Part shown: positions 61,826-64,000 of the stretch, piece after piece | Layout of the letters: the number at the start of each line of letters is the position of its first letter | Numbering within the stretch: position 1 is the stretch's first letter | Source of the DNA: VAZQ01 sp963841105 | Lineage (GTDB): Bacteria > Pseudomonadota > Alphaproteobacteria > Rhizobiales > Xanthobacteraceae | Direction of reading: 5' to 3' | Length of the DNA: 64,000 nt | NCBI GenBank assembly: GCA_963841105.1 | Contig: CAWJCB010000018.1 | Coordinates: forward strand, 1 to 64,000 | The notes under the pieces: model-generated | Told to the model about the DNA's origin: nothing | Seen by the model: only the letters and a program-made list of their open reading frames with translations | Databases searched by the model: none | Translations under genes and position numbers: made by a program

Positions 61826-63166
61826 ATGCCTGAGCCGCATTACATTCCGCATCTCTTTTTCGATCTCGACCCGCTCGTGGTGTCCACCCTCATTCTGTGC
61901 GTCACCTACGCCGTCATCATCTGGGACAAGCTCAACCGCGCTATTGTCGCGCTCCTCGGCGCATCGGTGATGATCCTCATCGGAGCGCTCGATCAGAACG
62001 AGGCGCTCAAGGGCATCGACTGGAACACCATTGGCCTCCTCACCGGCATGATGATCCTGGTGTCGATCTCGCGCCGCTCGGGGATGTTCCAATATCTGGC
62101 GATCTGGTCGGCGCAGAAGGCAAACGCGCATCCCGCGGGCATCCTGCTGTTGCTGCAGCTCACCACCGCCTTGGTGTCGGCGCTCCTCGACAACGTGACC
62201 ACGGTGCTGCTCATCGTGCCGGTGACGCTCGCCATCGCCAGAGAGCTCGACGTGCCGCCCTACCCCTTCCTCTTTGCCGAGGTGTTCGCGTCGAATATCG
62301 GCGGCACGGCAACGCTGATCGGCGACCCTCCCAACATCCTCATCGGCTCGCTTGCCGGCCTCGACTTCAATGCTTTCGTCATCCATCTCACGCCTGTCAT
62401 CATCGTGGTGATGGCGGCGCAGGCGCTGATGATCCATCTCGTGTGGGGGAAGGCGCTGAGATCGACGCCCGCGCGCAAGGCGCTCGTCATGGGCATGAGC
62501 GCGCACGCGGCCATCCTCGACTGGACGCTGCTGCGCCAGTCGCTCGTGGTGCTTGCCATTGTCATCGTCGCCTTCGTGCTGGCGCGGCCGCTGCGCCTCG
62601 AGCCCGCGACCATCGCGCTCGCCGGCGCGGCGGTGCTGATGTTTCTCGACAACTGGCAGCACCACAACGAGAAGCAGTCGGAGAACGTGCACAAGACCTT
62701 CAGCGACGTCGAATGGATCACCATCTTCTTTTTCATCGGGCTGTTCGTGGTGGTGCACGGCGTCGAGGTCGGCGGTCTGCTGGGCCTCGTCGCCAACCGG
62801 CTGGTCGAGGCGACCGGCGGGCGGTTGGCGAGCGCCGGCTACGCCATCCTGTGGGCGTCGGCGTACCTCTCCGCCATCATCGATAACATCCCGTTCGTCG
62901 CCACCATGATCCCGCTGATCAAGAGCATGGCCCCGGCATTCGGCGGCGCGGAGCGCATCGAGCCGCTCTGGTGGTGCCTTTCGCTGGGGGCATGTCTCGG
63001 CGGCAATGGCACCTTGATCGGCGCGTCGGCGAATTTGACCGTCGCGGGCATTGCCGAGCGCAGCGGCGTTCCCTTTCGGTTCATGACCTACACCCTCTAC
63101 GGCATTCCCATGATGACGGTGTCGATCGCCATCTGCCACGTCTATGTCTGGTGGCGCTATTTTTGA
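61826..63166 (+). CDS. SLC13/ArsB-type ion or anion permease
   Basis: 446 residues with about 11 membrane segments. Start MPEPHYIPHLFFDLDPLVVS. Superfamily motifs occur in both halves: LLDNVTTVLLIVPVTLAIAR, NIGGTATLIGDPPNILIGSL in the first; LSAIIDNIPFVATMIPLIKS and LGGNGTLIGASANLTVAGIA in the second. The family includes arsenite, citrate and sodium carriers; the substrate cannot be told. It follows the preceding carrier in the same direction, with a repeat between. Confidence 0.85.
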   Translation: MPEPHYIPHLFFDLDPLVVSTLILCVTYAVIIWDKLNRAIVALLGASVMILIGALDQNEALKGIDWNTIGLLTGMMILVSISRRSGMFQYLAIWSAQKANAHPAGILLLLQLTTALVSALLDNVTTVLLIVPVTLAIARELDVPPYPFLFAEVFASNIGGTATLIGDPPNILIGSLAGLDFNAFVIHLTPVIIVVMAAQALMIHLVWGKALRSTPARKALVMGMSAHAAILDWTLLRQSLVVLAIVIVAFVLARPLRLEPATIALAGAAVLMFLDNWQHHNEKQSENVHKTFSDVEWITIFFFIGLFVVVHGVEVGGLLGLVANRLVEATGGRLASAGYAILWASAYLSAIIDNIPFVATMIPLIKSMAPAFGGAERIEPLWWCLSLGACLGGNGTLIGASANLTVAGIAERSGVPFRFMTYTLYGIPMMTVSIAICHVYVWWRYF

Positions 63167-63173
63167 TGCGGAT

Positions 63174-63250
63174 GTAGCCCGCATGAGCGCAAGCGACATG
63201 CGGGGGAGGCGCACCGGCAACCCGGATATCGCTTCGCTCATCCGGGCTAC
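63174..63250. repeat. Palindromic repeat family A, copy 6
   Basis: GTAGCCCGCATGAGCGC at the left, GCTTCGCTCATCCGGGCTAC at the right, almost identical to the copy at 18438..18516. Lies seven bases after the carrier stop. Confidence 0.8.
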
Positions 63251-63369
63251 AAGTTTCACACCCGCCCCTGGATGGGCGCGCTTGCGTCATATTTCCGCCG
63301 GGCGGCGCCGGTATCAGGAGACAGCGCGCATGGGGAATTAGCGGCGCGCGATTTGGGGGAGCTTTCTTT

Positions 63370-64000
63370 TTGTTGATACGTCGCCAGACCCGCCATCGCC
63401 GCGGCGTCAGGGGCATCCTCTTGAGCATTCTCGTGGCCGGCATGACGGTCACGGCGCTCGTCGCCTCGGCCGCTACCGCATCTGCCCAAAACCTTTTTGA
63501 AGCGTTCTTCGGCCGCCTGTTTAATTCGCCGGTCAGCGCCTATGCGGATCCGAACGCGCCGTTGCGCAACGCGGAATCGTCGCGCTCCGAAGGCGGCCTG
63601 GCCTACTGCGTGCGCCTGTGCGACGGACGCTATTTCCCCATCCAACACCACGGCGGCGCCAGCCCGGCGCAGGCCTGCAGCTCGTTTTGTCCGGCGAGCG
63701 CAACCAAGATCTACAACGGCAACAGCATTGATCACGCGGTCGCTTCCGACGGCAAGCGGTACTCCGAGCTTCCGGCCGCCTTCGCGTACCGGGAGAAGCT
63801 GGTGCCCGGCTGCACCTGCAACGGCAGGGACGCGTTCGGCCTGGTCAATACGCCGGTTGCCGACGACCCGACATTGCGCCCCGGCGATATCGTCGCCACC
63901 AATGGCGGCCTGATGGCCTACAACAGTGGGCCCACCGGCCCGAGCTTTACGCCCATCAACGCTTACGCCGGACTTCTCGCCGGACCTGCGCCGCCAGCTC
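63370..64000 (+). CDS. DUF2865-like exported protein (3' end cut by window edge)
   Basis: At least 210 codons from TTG 63370 (TTG 63373 also possible), with GGGGGAG at 63355..63361 as ribosome-binding site. A signal peptide (ILLSILVAGMTVTALVASAA, cleavage near ASAQ) precedes the DUF2865 domain: LAYCVRLCDGRYFPIQHHGG, ACSSFCPASATKIYNGNSID, LVPGCTCNGRDAFGLVNTP and TLRPGDIVATNGGLMAYNSG. Six cysteines point to disulfides in the periplasm. Role unknown in the literature I can recall. The reading frame is open at the end of the window. Confidence 0.85.
   Translation, partial: MLIRRQTRHRRGVRGILLSILVAGMTVTALVASAATASAQNLFEAFFGRLFNSPVSAYADPNAPLRNAESSRSEGGLAYCVRLCDGRYFPIQHHGGASPAQACSSFCPASATKIYNGNSIDHAVASDGKRYSELPAAFAYREKLVPGCTCNGRDAFGLVNTPVADDPTLRPGDIVATNGGLMAYNSGPTGPSFTPINAYAGLLAGPAPPA

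Noticed and set aside
61721..63259. 512-codon open frame antisense to the SLC13/ArsB carrier
   Set aside because: Very Asp/Glu/His/Arg-rich, as expected for the complement of membrane segments.
18398..63260. CRISPR array
   Set aside because: The repeats are dispersed palindromes between genes, not evenly spaced direct repeats with unique spacers, and no cas gene is present.
1..64000. tRNA, rRNA, prophage or integrated element
   Set aside because: I looked for GGTTCGAATCC-type T-arms, integrases and transposases and saw none; only palindromic repeats are present.

Overview
The window looks like a chromosomal segment of a high-GC alphaproteobacterium of the order Hyphomicrobiales (Rhizobiales), closest in character to the Bradyrhizobiaceae/Xanthobacteraceae. 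The reasons are the order ffs-dnaX-ybaB-recR, a membrane-anchored CycM-type cytochrome c next to kdsB and pheA, a DUF2865-type protein, a PF04392 'ABC_sub_bind' binding protein, a complete cpa/tad pilus locus, and many short palindromic intergenic elements. I see no rRNA, tRNA, CRISPR array, prophage or intact insertion sequence. It is mostly core genome.

Layout. 1-1350 (minus): an almost complete PF04392 binding protein preceded by a decayed copy. 1.5-6.5 kb: dapE (plus), truA-fmt-def (minus), rmuC (plus, frameshifted). 6.5-12.2 kb: an AmpG-like permease converges on recR-ybaB-dnaX-ffs (minus), then nudC (plus). 12.3-13.9 kb: an amidohydrolase divergent from an Lrp/AsnC regulator. 13.9-27.5 kb: the tad pilus locus. 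Two TadE-like minor pilins and a CpaC-N-domain protein are on the minus strand; two Flp pilins and cpaABCDEF-tadBC are on the plus strand; tadD converges at the end. A fatty-acid-hydroxylase family gene lies inside this locus. 27.6-32 kb: an M17 aminopeptidase overlapping an NlpC/P60 hydrolase, and a UvrD-type helicase. 32-39.8 kb (minus): a YejABEF-type peptide ABC transporter with two binding-protein genes. 40.2-45 kb: cycM, kdsB, pheA, phosphomannomutase, a retropepsin-like protease. 45.2-57.4 kb: hrpB, polA, two poorly characterised genes, a long lhr-type helicase. 57.7-64 kb: a small secreted protein, ftsH, two ArsB/NhaD-superfamily carriers, and the start of a DUF2865 protein.

Functions cluster into known modules: protein N-terminus processing (fmt, def), replication and recombination (dnaX, ybaB, recR, polA, rmuC, uvrD-like, lhr, hrpB), Flp pilus assembly, cell-wall peptide recycling and peptide uptake (AmpG, NlpC/P60, M17 peptidase, Yej system), lysine, phenylalanine and KDO synthesis.

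Two features are unusual. First, at least nine single-nucleotide frameshifts plus one in-frame stop interrupt otherwise well conserved genes, including kdsB, fmt, rmuC, lhr, two Yej genes and a retropepsin. Because normally indispensable genes are hit, sequencing or assembly error is the leading explanation, though gene decay is possible for yejF. Second, the intergenic spaces hold several families of palindromic repeats (one with six copies, two of which supply the stop codon of a gene), and short 13-15 bp tandem duplications occur inside or at the edges of coding sequences. I did not find a convincing wholly new system. The best leads are the pattern of indels, a perfect CtrA-type site at the tadD/aminopeptidase promoter region, and a helicase with a SANT-like C-terminal extension.
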